A DNA stretch of 64,000 bases, taken from positions 1,612,996-1,676,995 of the forward strand of contig VUYV01000073.1 of NCBI GenBank assembly GCA_008711295.1, in the 5' to 3' direction. Within the stretch, counting starts at the first letter, position 1, and every line of letters begins with the position of its first letter. The notes below the pieces were generated by a model, which was not told where the DNA came from, made no database searches, and saw only the letters and a list, made by a program, of their open reading frames with translations. Below are positions 13,501 to 25,843 of this stretch, piece after piece. The position numbers and the translations under genes are program-made. Origin of the DNA: Anarhynchus alexandrinus (taxonomy: Eukaryota; Chordata; Aves; Charadriiformes; Charadriidae).

Positions 13501-14217
13501 CAGAATATTACCTCTATAGAGCAGTCTTCTGAGCATAGGGAGGTCTAAATGAATGACTTATGTTCCCAATTACTGTCATGATGGAAAGAAATTTTTAGAA
13601 AATTCAGATGTCTGCAACAGAACCAAGCTCACAAGTTGTGGGTGATAGTATAGTAAGCTTTGGAATTTTCTTTGTGTGTAATGTAAGAGGAATCTACCTT
13701 GGCTGAATTCGTCAGTGTTTTAATGGCAAGCGACTCAATAGTTGGCTGGGACTTTGCCATACTGCAGTGTTAGATAGCCAGTGGTAGACAGGAAAAGGTG
13801 TGTCTTTTGAATGAAACTCTATAGACTTATGCCAGGCAAAGTTCTAGTTCACTTCATAAAGTAAAAACTGGAGTAAAAGATCTTCTAGCTGAATCTAACT
13901 GAATTAGCCTCATCTATTTCTTACGGCATTAAAACCTCTGTTGTTTTTAATAGATTTTCAGGCATCGTTTTAGCTCGACACCGCAACATACTTGTATATA
14001 TATTTTCTGAACTTTTATCTTTGAAGTATTTTCTTTGTGGTAATTGCATTGAACTAAATTATCTGCTTTCCTGAACTTTTAACTGAAAAATTCCTTCTAA
14101 AATGCTTTTTTGTAATGTCTGTCATGATTGGGTTTTTTTAGCATTTACTAGAAATCAGAATAGTAGAGATTTAGAGGATATACCTCTAAATATAATATCT
14201 TAATATTGCCTTTGCAG

Positions 14218-14353
14218 GTACATGATGCTGATTGATGGCAAGAATGAAGTTTATATGATTGATAGAGACAATTCAATTTTTCATGTATCTAATCTGGAAT
14301 TTCCCTTTCGTAAAGATCTTCGCACACATCTAACAAATACTCTTCTGGATGGG
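14218..14353 (+). CDS. RNGTT: mRNA capping enzyme, internal exon A (guanylyltransferase domain)
   Basis: This exon encodes 45 whole residues, from [18 protein letters not shown] through HLTNTLLDG. It matches vertebrate RNGTT just after the catalytic KxDGTR motif I. The first base completes the arginine codon begun in the previous exon, and the last codon is whole (GAT GGG, then GTAAGG). The acceptor is TTTGCAG and the donor GTAAGG. The protein removes the 5' gamma-phosphate of nascent RNA polymerase II transcripts and transfers GMP to form the cap in the nucleus. This exon supplies part of the nucleotide-binding fold, and its final LLDG begins motif III, completed by exon B as EMIID. There are no stops or frameshifts. 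The in-frame ATGs at 14222 and 14225 are internal methionines, not a start. I recognised the match from family knowledge, not from a search. Confidence 0.96.
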
Positions 14354-17300
14354 GTAAGGAGCATACGTATAATTATTGTAACAACTTCAGTGCTGTTTGC
14401 TTTTGTTGAGAAACAGGGCCAAGTTTTTAGGCCTGGATCAGTGAATCATGGGACTTCAGGAGTAATATAGATTCAGTCACTGTCTGAATGTGGGAATCAC
14501 ACTGCATAAGTCGTTTCTTATCTACAGAATAGAAGTGATGACTACTCTGGGGGGAGCTGTTTGTCTTTGAAATAAATCAAGGTATTGAGATGTCATTCTC
14601 TGAATATGAGAAGATGCTTGAGGAGAATCTAAAGAAATGCAGAATCTCATCTCTTGTTACAGCTTTATATTTTGATACAGTAAACATGGTCAATTTAATC
14701 CAGTTAATGTAAATATTTCTAAAATTTTGTAAAATTTTCATCATCTTTTGATAGGCTTTTGTGAATTGATGACTTTGCTTCTGTCACCTTTATGTTCAGC
14801 TCATTTGAATTACTGACTGTGATTTAGAAATGGTTTAGTTACATTTGTTTAAGACTACAACACCTCTAAATTGTCATGCTAATTTAAATTATGTAAACTT
14901 GCTAATGAACTTTGTAGGCTCACTGTAAAACAAGCCGTAAAACTTCTATATTTGTTGTTTGATGGCTGGCCTGGAGTATTCTTGGTAAATTTTTCAGAAC
15001 AGTAGCCGCAGGAAGAGATTACTCCTTTCTTGACCTTCCTGTTTTAGATGAGCAAAAGAACTTCATTAGCTCTTATATATATACCTGTCAGTGTAGATGA
15101 ACACAGGTTCCTATTATGTTGCAGTAGCATTGGAGCATCACTACATTGCTGTAACTCTTGCTTGCTGAAGTATTGATTATCTGAGATGATATTCCATGTT
15201 GGTCTTCTGAAGCCTGATGCACCTTTTAGACATGGGAGACCATATTGTCATTGTTAGCTTTCTTTCCTTTCTCAGGCCTTTGTTGTCAGTATCCTTCTTG
15301 AGATGTCACTTCTGTGAATGATCTTACTGAACACACATTTACATGTGAAGCATGTACAAATAGAATCTGTGAGGATAATTAATGCAAGGAACAATGTACT
15401 GTCTCAGGGACAGGGGAGCAGATAATGGAATATTTTCCACTACCTCTGCTTCACTGAAAAATGGAGAGCATAATGTAAGAAATGCCATGCTGTCAGCTCA
15501 AAAGTGGTTGCACAAGCTGTCATGTCTGGTAGGAGCCTCTTCAGCCAGGCAGCTTCCTAATGATGTACATAATAGTATTCTTAATGACATACATTAGGTT
15601 CCATACTGTTGAGATAAAAAGCCTGGTACTATTTTTTTTCCCTGCTCTTTCTAAGGCTCTTGAGAAAGTAATGGCTTGCCGGTGTCCATATGGTGCAATC
15701 CTAGGTGTTGTTCTTCAGGGAAACTGCTGCTCTTGTTTTTGCATTTCAAAGCAGATGATTTAGTAAGGGTGGCTAATATGTACGTGGTGGAAGACAGGGA
15801 TGCACATGTATTGAGATATGTGCATAAATGTGGCTGTGTGGTGTGGGAGAGGGTGTGTTGCATTTCCCAGATTTATAGTTCAAGTCTCTTAAGAATAAAT
15901 GAAGTTCTCTCAGTTACTCAGGACATGAACTATAACTTCACTTATTTTGTTGTTTTGTAAAAGTTATAGTGCATTTCAGTATTTCATTTTATTGTCATAA
16001 AATCAGTTTACTGTGATTTTTTCACCCCAACTTTTTCGTGAAGTGGAAAGCAAAATGGCATTAAATGAACAAGTATTGGTTAAGTGAAGTATCTTGAGAT
16101 GAAACTGAAACCTTTCAATAGATAAATACTTTTCATAGTACAGATTTCTAAATTTATTTAAGTATGGTCACTTAAAAAAAAAGCAAGCTGTTGATGGAAT
16201 ATTTTTATTTTCAATTGAAATTCCTTTCAACAGGTTTGAGAATAAAATTTGCCTATTGTTTGAAGCATCAGAACAGCTTAACTTTGTAACTGAATATTCG
16301 TTTAATGTTGGTGCCAAATGATAATTTCCATGACTGTTCCTTTACTCTGGATATATGCATGATTCCTTTCTTTTTTTTTAATCCATAGGAAGAAAAAATT
16401 GGCTTTTTTGTGTTAACATATTTTGCTAATTAGTGCTGAAGGGCTGTTGAAGTTAATTCTTTAATTGAAGGTTGAAGTAGTTCATACTTCCTGCCCTTGA
16501 AGTAGCTTTCTCCCAGAGAATGAAAGTATAGAATGAGGTCGCCCAAATTGCATTGCTTTACAGTAATCTTAAAAAGGATGAGAAAGAAGGAAAGACAAAA
16601 CAGGTACCAGTGGCACACAGCAAAACAACTACTTGTGTTAAGAATACAAAAGATTAGGTAATTTCCCCTAACTTTATTTAGAATGACAGTGTATATAAAA
16701 CTTTCATAAAGGCAATTTCCATTAGTTCAGTGATCTATTAACTTGCTTTAAGGCTTCTGGTGTAAGCCTTTCATGTGGTTGTCTTTGAGAATTTCAAATA
16801 CATTTACGGTTCACTTCAGGCTGAAATTACTTGCAGAGTTCTTCCTATGATCAGTTATGTCCTGGGTGATGAGAGATCTCCTGCAATACTCTGTGCAGCT
16901 CCAGCTCTTCAGTTGTGATTGTTCTCCTGGAATGGAGGAAAGTTTTCTACAAATCTCATTAAAGCCAATTTGAATATTACCTACAGGTGACTAGTATAAT
17001 ATGAAGTATTCCTTTAGAAGCCAAGTGTTTTGCATCCATACTGCTGTCTGAAGTAATGCACAGATTTTTTTGTTCGAGTGTTTTGGCTGTCATGCCAGAA
17101 AACTAATTAGTTATTTTCAGGAACTTTCTTGGCATTCTACTTACCTTTGGAACATTTGAGTAGAAAATGCACAGGCATTCTTAGGCTTGAAATACTTCTT
17201 ATAATTTTAATATAATTCTGTATGTATTTTATATCTAATATATTGTTCACACTTGAAGACTTAGGAGATTGAGATTGATTTATGCTTTTGTATCAGTACA

Positions 17301-17383
17301 GATCTCACTTAATTGTAAGCTCTCAGAAGTGGCATAACTTCTTTGAGTTTGCAGAGGCTGGCACTTTGTGCAAAACAGATTAA

Positions 17384-17406
17384 AAAAAAAAACCAACCAA
17401 CCAAAC
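17384..17406. repeat. A-run followed by (CCAA)n patch
   Basis: A run of about 10 A is followed by three CCAA units. It is a simple low-complexity tract of the same type as the other A/C-rich patches in the window. Confidence 0.7.
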
Positions 17407-17731
17407 TCTTTTCATTCCTGAAAGACAGCAGTGGCTAAAATTGTGTTGAAGGTAAAGGCAAGGCCATGGCACAGGAGGAAAAGGAACAACAAACAGATGT
17501 GTGATTAGGTCTGATTCCGTACTCTGTCTCAACAAAAAATACATTTTGCAAGTAAAATGATATCCTTTGCTTTGTGATTAAATTTTGGATTATTTTAAGT
17601 CCAAGTTGCTGGTTAGTTGTGTGATTCAAGAAAAAAAGAAAAAGTCCATGAGCTGTCAGTCCAGCATTGTTCTTTTGGTATTTGTCCAGCTAAAATCTCT
17701 TAGCATGGTTGCTGTTTCTAATATGCTGTAA

Positions 17732-17950
17732 GACTATGGTCTGCAGCACCAGAAGATTAAGAAAAGATTAACACCAGCACAGTTTTGGCATATTACATCG
17801 AAGAAACTGGCCACTGGATCTTGTTCTACAAGCCCACAGGTTAAGCTAATACCTAAACTAGCACCTAATGGACAAGTGGTAAAGATCATACTTACTAGCA
17901 GTGGTAATTTTAAAACATCCAATAGTGGCTGTAAACCAATATGGGGTCTA
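17732..17950 (+). other. Protein-like open stretch, unrecognised (73 codons, no start)
   Basis: The frame is open between TAA at 17729-17731 and TAA at 17951-17953 and has no ATG. Its translation looks unlike the surrounding chance frames: it is mixed-polar, low in Cys and Trp, rich in Lys, Ser, Thr and Pro, and includes SPQVKLIPKLAPNGQVVK followed by IILTSSGNFKTSNSG. I do not recognise the family. I saw no splice sites framing it as an RNGTT exon, and downstream sequence in the same frame does not look coding. It might be a fragment of a processed pseudogene, a decayed exon, or chance. The opposite strand is also open across it, which weakens the case. Confidence 0.25.
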
Positions 17951-18961
17951 TAAAAGGAAATGTATGGATGCTGGTGCACCTTGTGGATACTTTTGTGTTC
18001 TATTATCATGTCATTTGAGTGGTTTTGGGTTTAAGTTTTTAGTTGTCTAAAAACTGGCTTAAATAGAGCCTCATCAGGTTGTTACTCAGATTGGAATGAG
18101 TGAGTTTGAATGTGATCAGTTTCTCAAAAGCTACATTTTCCCAACAGGCTGAGCTTGACTTTGAGGTCTGTTCCCTGAGGTATTTTTCAATTCTCATAAT
18201 TTCAAGGAAAATTCTGAAATCAGACTGTTAAATAATGATATGTTAGCATATTTCTGATCTGAATCGTTCTTCTGATCACTTTACAGATTTTGCCTTATGA
18301 CAGTTGTATTGGCGTAACTAATGGAGCAGTGAATGTTGTTGTCATGATGGAGATGAGCAGCACAGGAATTTGTCATCTCTACTGCTAGGGCATACTGTGC
18401 GATTGTTTATTTGTTCTGGTAGCTGGGATATCAGTCAGGATGTGAAAAGAGAACAAGAGGCAGGGGAGGTAGAAAAGAAGCAAGGATGTGAGGAAAGAAG
18501 TTAGTTTGACCAGTAATGGAGTCCAAAAGGTTTACACGTCTGAAGTACAGAAAAGCTTTCTTTATAAAATTAATTCTGTGTTAAAACTGAACATTCCAGA
18601 AAAGGTTTAAAAATAATTTTTGGTCCTCTTGGCTGTATTTTATAATTCTTCTTAAACTGAATATCCAGAGATTCAGGTTTTGAAAGTTAGGCATAAAATC
18701 TTGTAATACCAGGCACTGAAATGTTTGCAGGGCTTTCCATACAAATGCTAGCTTTGCATCAAAGCTGAGTCTCTGAATATGCATGCTGAGGAAATGAGTC
18801 CTTAAACCTTAAATATATGTTCAATTAAATGTATTTTAAAAATTTGTTTCACCTGCTAATGTGGTTGAAACTTTAAAGAAATATGGTAGCATTCTTTTGT
18901 TTCAGTTTTACTTTCTTATTCATGTTACCTGATTACTATGAGGAATTTTGGGTGGGTTTTG

Positions 18962-18980
18962 CCCCCCCCCCCCCCCCCTN
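18962..18980. repeat. Poly-C run ending in an N
   Basis: Seventeen C (18962-18978), one T and an N. The homopolymer length and the N suggest a sequencing problem, so the true sequence here is uncertain. Confidence 0.9.
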
Positions 18981-19915
18981 ACATAATGCCTTCTTTCTCT
19001 CTTAGGGTATACCTTCTCCCATTTGTTCTTGCAGTTAGTTGTAAAATTTACTGTCAAAGAAGGCATTGCAGTGGTGCATCTGTTGTTCCTTTGATAGCTC
19101 ACCGGTGTCTTACCTAAATATTGGAAAGTAATAGAACAGCATTTTGTTACATCACTTCTGTGTAGACTTTCTGCAAATGTTATTTGACAGTAGCAGTGAC
19201 TAAATAATTTTTAGAGTTAAGAATAAGATATTGTAATGTTACAAAGAAATGTTTTTCACTCATTGAATTAATTATTTCTTTTAATGATGTGGCAAGATGT
19301 GTAAGGTCACTTCAGGTAGTCATTTACAACACCTGTGAATGCTGCATTTGGCTGTGAAAACCCATTCTCCATCTCAGGGTTCTGTTCACAAAAGACAAGA
19401 TTCCAAAATATTTAGTAGGCAACTTATAGTTCCCAGTGGTTTTTGAGAACAACAGGTTTATGTCTTCTAGTTTAGTTTTAAATGCTTCAAGCTTTATATT
19501 TGCTTTAAAACAATTCTGTTTTTACAACTGCTTGCTTATTTTTCAAAGCCAAATGCGGCTAAATACTAGGTACAACTCAAGAAGTTTGGTGTGTGTACAG
19601 ACTGAAAATCAGTCTTACATTGAGACTTTTGTTTGGGTTTACTTAGTAGAAGTTACAGATTCTAAGAGAAGTTAAAAGGCTGTAAAACATAAAAATACTG
19701 CTGACCTAGCAAGAAACAAACTAAACAAAATTAATTTGAGTTGATGAAAGGTTCTATTTTGGAATAATTCTCGAGCTTACAATTTTGTTTTCATAATGTT
19801 ATAGTGAAATATTTTCACCTTTTCCGATTGTTTGTATGTGTGAATTTTGCATTTTAATTTGATATTGGCAGCAAAAAATCCTTAGCTGATACAACTAACT
19901 TATTAGCCAAGAATT

Positions 19916-19943
19916 GGGGGTGCGGGGGGGAAAGAGGGCAGGG
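19916..19943 (+). other. G-quadruplex-type motif
   Basis: Four G-runs of 5, 7, 3 and 3 bases (19916-19920, 19924-19930, 19936-19938, 19941-19943) are separated by loops of 3, 5 and 2 bases. This fits the usual G3+N1-7 pattern. It lies on the transcribed sense strand of RNGTT, so it could form in DNA or in the pre-mRNA. It lies about 900 bases before exon B. No function is shown. Confidence 0.6.
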
Positions 19944-20832
19944 AGAAGACTGATTGCATTTAGAGAAGTGAATATTGCAAAGTTGTCTCTGAAAAAGATC
20001 TACTGATTGGTTGACTGTTACCATTTTCAATCATGACTAATTTATATGAAACTAAGTATTTTTTATTAGTTTATCAAACTAATAAACTATGTCTAATTCA
20101 TATCGTAGGAAACCTGAGTTACAGATGTAAGCACCAGCATGTAAGATGTATATATTTCTGTATGTACCGTTAAGTTCAGGAAACACTTTTGTGTTTGGAT
20201 GTTGATCATTAATGGTCTTTCTTCTAGCTGACATTCTTTCAAGATGATTTACCAGTATATATTGAATGTTAACTGTATTCATGTGGTACATATAGTATCT
20301 GTGATATTTCCATTTGAAGGAACCCTACTGTTCAGTCACAATACAACGTTCAAGCAAACTGCAGTTGTCAATGCTGCCTAGGATGCTGTTAACATGAAAA
20401 GATCCAATGTGAGCATAGAAAATGGATGTTAATGCTTGTTCTTTACTTCCTTGCTGTTGTACTCCTTACTGTACGTGAGATTTCCAAAAGTGCTTGGTTG
20501 ACTTAGGATCGCAGTTCTTACTGAGGTTTCCAAAAACTCATTATTCACTCAAGAAAGGTAGTGATTTTGAAAGCTGTGGGGAAACTAATGTATAAATGTT
20601 GCAGATCAGAATGTGTACAGCTTCCTGGCTTCTTATTGAATGCTTCATGAGCGACATTTAAGACCATAATAATATTTTTATAATCTTGATCTATTGTAAA
20701 AGCTTTTTGATAATAAAGATGTGGCCAGTGTTTGATTGCATCATGCTTACAGGTATGTGCACTAAGTATAAATGTGTTGACATTCTTCTGTCTTCATGAA
20801 ATAAATGTAAATGTTCTCTCTTTTCTTTTAAG

Positions 20833-20904
20833 GAAATGATCATCGATAAGGTTAATGGACAGGTTGTCCCTCGGTACTTAATATATGACATTATTAAGTT
20901 TAAT
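20833..20904 (+). CDS. RNGTT: mRNA capping enzyme, internal exon B (guanylyltransferase motif III/IIIa)
   Basis: This exon has exactly 24 codons, [16 protein letters not shown] followed by IYDIIKFN, in phase 0 at both ends. The acceptor is TTTTCTTTTAAG and the donor GTAAGT, a strong site. Joined after exon A it gives LLDG-EMIID, motif III of the nucleotidyltransferase fold, whose acidic residues help to bind metal or nucleotide. The YLIYDII strand corresponds to the motif IIIa region. The sequence is nearly the same as mammalian RNGTT, with no stop or indel. A minus-strand open frame across this exon is a shadow. Confidence 0.96.
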
Positions 20905-22734
20905 GTAAGTACTTTTGCATTTATTGCTTTTCTCACTAGTTATTGATTCTCATTTCTATTTTAATCTTATTTGTCTAAATAAGAGCTTCAGAGTAAATTT
21001 AAACACCAAAAGTGTTTGGGTATTCTGTAGTTCGATAACAAGCAATGCATCAGAATTGAGATTGAAAGCAGCCGTATAATAGATGTTGATTTATTTCCAC
21101 CTATTTAGGCAGTGAAATTGAGAGGGGATGGAGAAGTTAGCATGTAACTGGTGTATTTGTTATCAGAGCATCACAGTGCTCCTTGTTAGGCTGCTCCATC
21201 AGTTCTTTCTCAAATTTCTCTTTGAAACCAGGCAACTTGTCCTCTGTTAAGTCCTCGGCCTCAAGCTCTCCTGTTTACACTGGCTGTAGAGTAGGTATGT
21301 AATAAAGAAATAGATTGTGGACGTTGTGGAAAAGGAGAAGTTTTTGTTGACAGCTAGGAATAAAGTCTTTGTGGTCACAAGGAAGAGCTGTTAAACAGTG
21401 CTGAAAATGAGAAACTTCTTTACTTTTAAGCAGCACGGTAAAGGTTTGAACATCACCAAAGGGCTCTTGTATGTTATCTTTTATAGAATTTTTTTTTTTT
21501 TATCTCTTGGGTTTTTTTCCCCAAAAGTCATGATATATGTGGAAATTGAAGTCAGTCAGGGGTCTTATGGCAGGGTCTCCTACTGAAGCTTATTTGAAGA
21601 ACTAACCTTGACAACATTGTTCCACTTGTTACCACTTACTAGGAAATAAATTTTCTAGTGGTTTCTCTGTTATGTCTAAGGAAGAGAAAATGTCCTTTGA
21701 GAAGGGTCAGTTTAACCATATATATCTTTTTAAAACAATATTTAAAATAATTTTGTGAAAACAGAAATTGCGTACTGGGTTTGGTTGGGATAGTGATCTC
21801 AATGATCTTTTCTTTAACCTTTCCTGAAGAGTAAGCGTTAGTTTCCTGGATCCCTCCTATGATTAGGACTTTCTCAGGAAGCAAAAATTCCTTATAGACT
21901 TCTGAAGAATACAATCTTCTAAAACCCCTCCTGGGTTCCGTTTTTCCTTTACTTTTTCTTGTTCTTTTACCTGTGATTCTGTGTTTATTTACCTTCGTGT
22001 CGTTCCTTGTCTCTGCTCTCACCTTGTGTTTAACCTGCCACTCACTGCTGTTACTCTCCCTTTGAAAAATAAATGTAAGGTAAGAAGTGTATAGTCTCCT
22101 TCTTACCTAAGTTTGGGATATTCATATACTGTAAAATAATGCTTTCTGAAAGTCATAATTATTTTGGTGAAACATTTTTTGGGGTGGAAGGGGAGGAAAC
22201 TCATTTGTAGCAAAGTGTCCAGACTTAACATGAAGAATCCTGCTTGGCAAACAAGAAAAATGGTAAGAGGGTTTCCAGAGGATTGTTAAGGTTTGGGAAA
22301 ATTCTGCTTTCGAGTAGGATTGTAAATGCTTTAAAGCTTGTTTGGGTTTTTTTGTTTGTTTGTTTTTTAAATGCACTGGGAATGAAAGAGAAGAGTTTAG
22401 TTACTATGTAATGCTATTTTAATGTCAAGGACAAATTACGATAATGTTATCAGTATGAGTACAAGCAGGGCTTCAGCTGCAAGAAGTCATTAGCAATGGT
22501 CCTACTACAAAGATTAAAAATCACAGTGGTTTTTAGGTTAATTTTAGAAGCCTAATTACAAAAGCGGGCACCCGAGGATGTTTGGCTTGGCAAGAAGTGA
22601 TCAACAGAATTTTATCACCAAGAGAGGTAAACGTATTGAAAACTTGTAATTGGCAAGAAAGGATAAGTTAGATTTGTGTAAATTTTCCTAGCAGAGCTTC
22701 AAATCAAATAATTACACAAAGCATCAGTCCTGTT

Positions 22735-22800
22735 TAAAAACAAAACATTCCCCCAAAACAAATAACCCCTCCACTCCAAAAAAAAAAAAAAAAAAAAAAA
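22735..22800. repeat. A/C-rich tract ending in poly-A (23 A)
   Basis: An A/C-rich stretch (22735-22777) runs into 23 consecutive A (22778-22800) and then stops abruptly at GCCCC. The composition is like that of the larger tract at 9087-9315. No known retroposon body is recognisable before it. Confidence 0.85.
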
Positions 22801-25800
22801 GCCCCAAAATGACCTCACAGACAGCTATATGAGGTGCTCTGGAATTCAACATGGCTCCTTTTGATCTTGAAAGTAGTTTTATCTTCTGAAGGTGAATGGT
22901 GGAGTTATTGTACTCACTGTCCATCACATGAGTTATAAGGTTTCCAGCATGTCCCTTGTCCCCTATCTCATCCTCCACAGTGACTCAGCATACTCTGCTG
23001 TTAGAGATACAACAAACCCCGTTGATGAACACCTTGCTGAGGCAAACCTCATATTTTAGTCAGGTCTAGTGAACTACGGATATTTTTAGCTGACCTTATT
23101 CTCAAATGCTCAACTTACTTTTCTTGCGTAGCATCCCATACTAGCTAAGCCTTGCAAAGTTTTCTTTGTCGGAATATTCCTTCTGAAATACTGCATTCAC
23201 AAATTCCCCGTGAAGTCCCAAAGACTTATGTGCACTATTAATACTGCTGAGAATTTGTGTGTTAGGATGACCAGTGCTAACATAAAATGTGGAAGTTAGT
23301 ACTAAAATGAGGTAATATATAGTTTTTCAGAATGCACCATGTATTTATAGTAATATATACGTCAACTTGCGCCTCTCAGGATGACTGTAAATAGTACAGT
23401 GAAAGCTGTTAACATATATACAGAAAAATTATGGAATTAAATTTTAAATCACAGCAAATTAATATATAATTAAAAATGTCCATATGTCCTTTACCATAAT
23501 ATCACTTTGAACTATTAGTGTATTTTGCCAGCATTATTGTCATGCTTCAAAATTGCAGTGTATTTCATTCTTGTATTTATTCTAGTCCTTTATTATCTTG
23601 GTTTTAGGTGGTTAAATAGTGTTAAAATTCATGTTTGGAAGTGTAGCAGTTGAGACAGGGCAACCTTATCTCTGTTCTGTGCTGTACTTCTCTGGCTTTT
23701 AACAAGGGGACATTTAGGACTGAAGACTGATGCCTAAATAAAGCCCAAAATACTTAGCCTGGCTTCTCTGTGTCTAAGTTAACTGAATACCATGACCACC
23801 GTTGCCTTTTATGAGCAGAAATTGTGAGAAGGCACATTTATTCTTAAAGCTGTACGCTTAAAGTTTCAGCCTACAAACCAAAGATCCCAAACTATAAATA
23901 GTTGTGTTCAATTTTTCCCTTGCAGCTCTGGCATTTAAAAAGTGAAGTGTTTAAGAGACCAGTGTCAGTTTAAAATTTAAGAGAAGCAGCAGTCTGCTAG
24001 TAACTGATCAGCTGGGAGCAAAAGTAAAGGTTTTCATTTTATGTACAATACTATGATTTTGGGAGAACATTGTGGAATCATGGAGCTGAGTGTCTCAGTA
24101 GATCATGGGATCTTTCTTCAGACTTAGAATTTCGCCTGAGCATGAACCAGAGGAGGTAAGGAAGTCGCCTTAAACGAGGATGATGTGTTCATCAGGAGAG
24201 AATGGTAACAGAAACTTAACAGTGAGTAGAGGCTATAGAAACAAATGAAAGTAGTAAGGGAGAAAAATGAGAGAAAGTGAGTGGGCAAAGACCTACCTTT
24301 TACAAATTTTAATCCACATTGTTATCAGTGAGGCTTATTGTGACTTAGCTTTTCAATTTTGCTGTGGTGTGTCAGGAATAAACCACAGCAGCCTTCTAGA
24401 AAGAACCAAAGAAAACTAAGAGAATAGACTGATTGAAATTTGTACTGTGTATTTGGCTCTAGATGTCTACACAGAAAAAGACTTAGGAAGAAGGAAAAAT
24501 AAAAATTGAATTACAGTGACTGGGAGAGACCTATACTGGAGTTCTTAGGGAAAGCATGGAAATAATCTGTCTTGGCTGTCTCTTTCCATGATAAATTTTG
24601 TATTGAATTCTGATCCTTATCACCTATAGCTGCTGCAAAAGTCAGTCTTCAGGGATGCTGATGGAACCCTTTGACTTAATTTCTTTTTAATCACTGTTTC
24701 TGTGACATCTAGTTTCTAGAAGTTTGTGGTAACACATCCCATTGTGTTACAAGAGATGCCTGTGTCAGGAAAACCAAATGATTCTTCAGGAGACTAAGAA
24801 AGATCTTTTTTGTTGTCATCTTCAGACTGAATCGTGATGCTAATTATTACTAATAGCAACTCAAAATATGACATTGATGTGTCACTGCTTTCATCTCACA
24901 TGCTGAAATCAAATTCATGGAAAGGAAGATACATGCTAGTGAAATAAGCCCGCCTTTCAACCTCAACTCTTTGAGGAAATGCAGAGCAATCCCTACTTTT
25001 TCTTTTCTGCTTCGCTTGGCTCTTTCTATAAAGAGCAACTAGAGTACATAAAATCATCTCTAAAAGCCCACCCTGAGAGACTGCATACACCTATTCTAAC
25101 AAATAAAACTGCAAGGGGTGGGGTCCTGCTACTGAAACTTTGTCCTCTTTTTAAATGGTTAAGATGGTCCCTGGAACAGCTTTGGCCCTGGCTGGCTACA
25201 GTGCTCTTAAGCAATTCTCAAGAATGGTTTGAAGTTTAACATTGCTTAGGGACCATTCTTAGCAGGCATTCTGAGATGTCTTCATTGTCCTTTGGAGAGT
25301 GAGAGTATGAATGTGGTCAGACAGCTGATGGCTTTAGGGATAGAGATGAGGCCTTTGCTGTGTTTGTTCATGAGTGTAGGTGTACCCAGAGTGTCTTCTA
25401 GTTCACAGACTTGGGACTTTCTGAAGTTCAGAAAATGCTGTTTTGTGAAATGTCAGGTATTCTGCCGTTAATATGCTTTTAGGGGCTTAGGGCAGAGGAC
25501 AAGAATGCTCCATACACTGAAAAAAAGACAGGAAATAAGGTGGAATAAAAAATAGTAGTATATCTTCATATACAGAAGAATTATGTTGTGGGAAATAAAG
25601 CAAGATCCAAGAAATATCAAAACTATATGCCACTTCTGCTCTTATATGGAGATGGTGGCACCATTATGGGAAAGATGTCATTATCATGTCAAGTCGTGTT
25701 TGACATGTGAAATGTTTCTAGAAGTAGAGATCAATTGTAACACAGTTTATCTTTTCTTACAACCTAGATGGAAATTTTTTTCTAAGAAGAATCTTTCTCA

Positions 25801-25843
25801 TCGAAAAACGACAAATTATTTCTCAAAATGCATGTATTTATTT

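Larger units (their letters stand above)
1..14217 (+). other. RNGTT: RNGTT intron, 3' part (5' end outside window)
   Basis: This is non-coding sequence before the first visible RNGTT exon. It ends in a usual acceptor (TTTGCAG at 14211-14217). I looked for the preceding exon, which should encode the catalytic KxDGTR motif and end two bases into an arginine codon, and did not find it, so the whole stretch is probably one intron. It contains an old CR1-like 3' end (5741-5880), a possible CR1-like remnant (about 6840-7200), a long poly-A with an N gap (9087-9315), a (TATT)5 repeat and a single N at 1048. The rest is unremarkable AT-rich sequence. Open frames here are short and unlike known proteins. 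Confidence 0.75.
14354..20832 (+). other. RNGTT: RNGTT intron between exons A and B (6.5 kb)
   Basis: The donor is GTAAGG and the acceptor TTTTCTTTTAAG, the latter with a clear pyrimidine tract. The intron is phase 0. It contains the protein-like open stretch at 17732-17950, a 17-base poly-C ending at an N (18962-18980), an A/C patch at 17384-17406 and a G-quadruplex motif at 19916-19943. I saw no transposon that I could identify. The remaining sequence is AT-rich with no gene I can support. Confidence 0.9.

Noticed and set aside
1..14217. Search for the upstream RNGTT exon with the catalytic KxDGTR motif
   Set aside because: No sequence encoding KxDGT followed by a split arginine codon and a donor site was found by eye, so the exon probably lies before the window.
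14222..14470. Open frame from the ATG at 14222 to a stop in the intron, as a separate small gene
   Set aside because: It is exon A read through its donor site. The match to RNGTT ends exactly at GTAAGG.
21639..22022. Minus-strand open frame of 127 codons rich in Lys and Arg
   Set aside because: No recognisable domain, no promoter or splice context, and the region reads as ordinary AT-rich intron. This length is expected by chance in a window this large.
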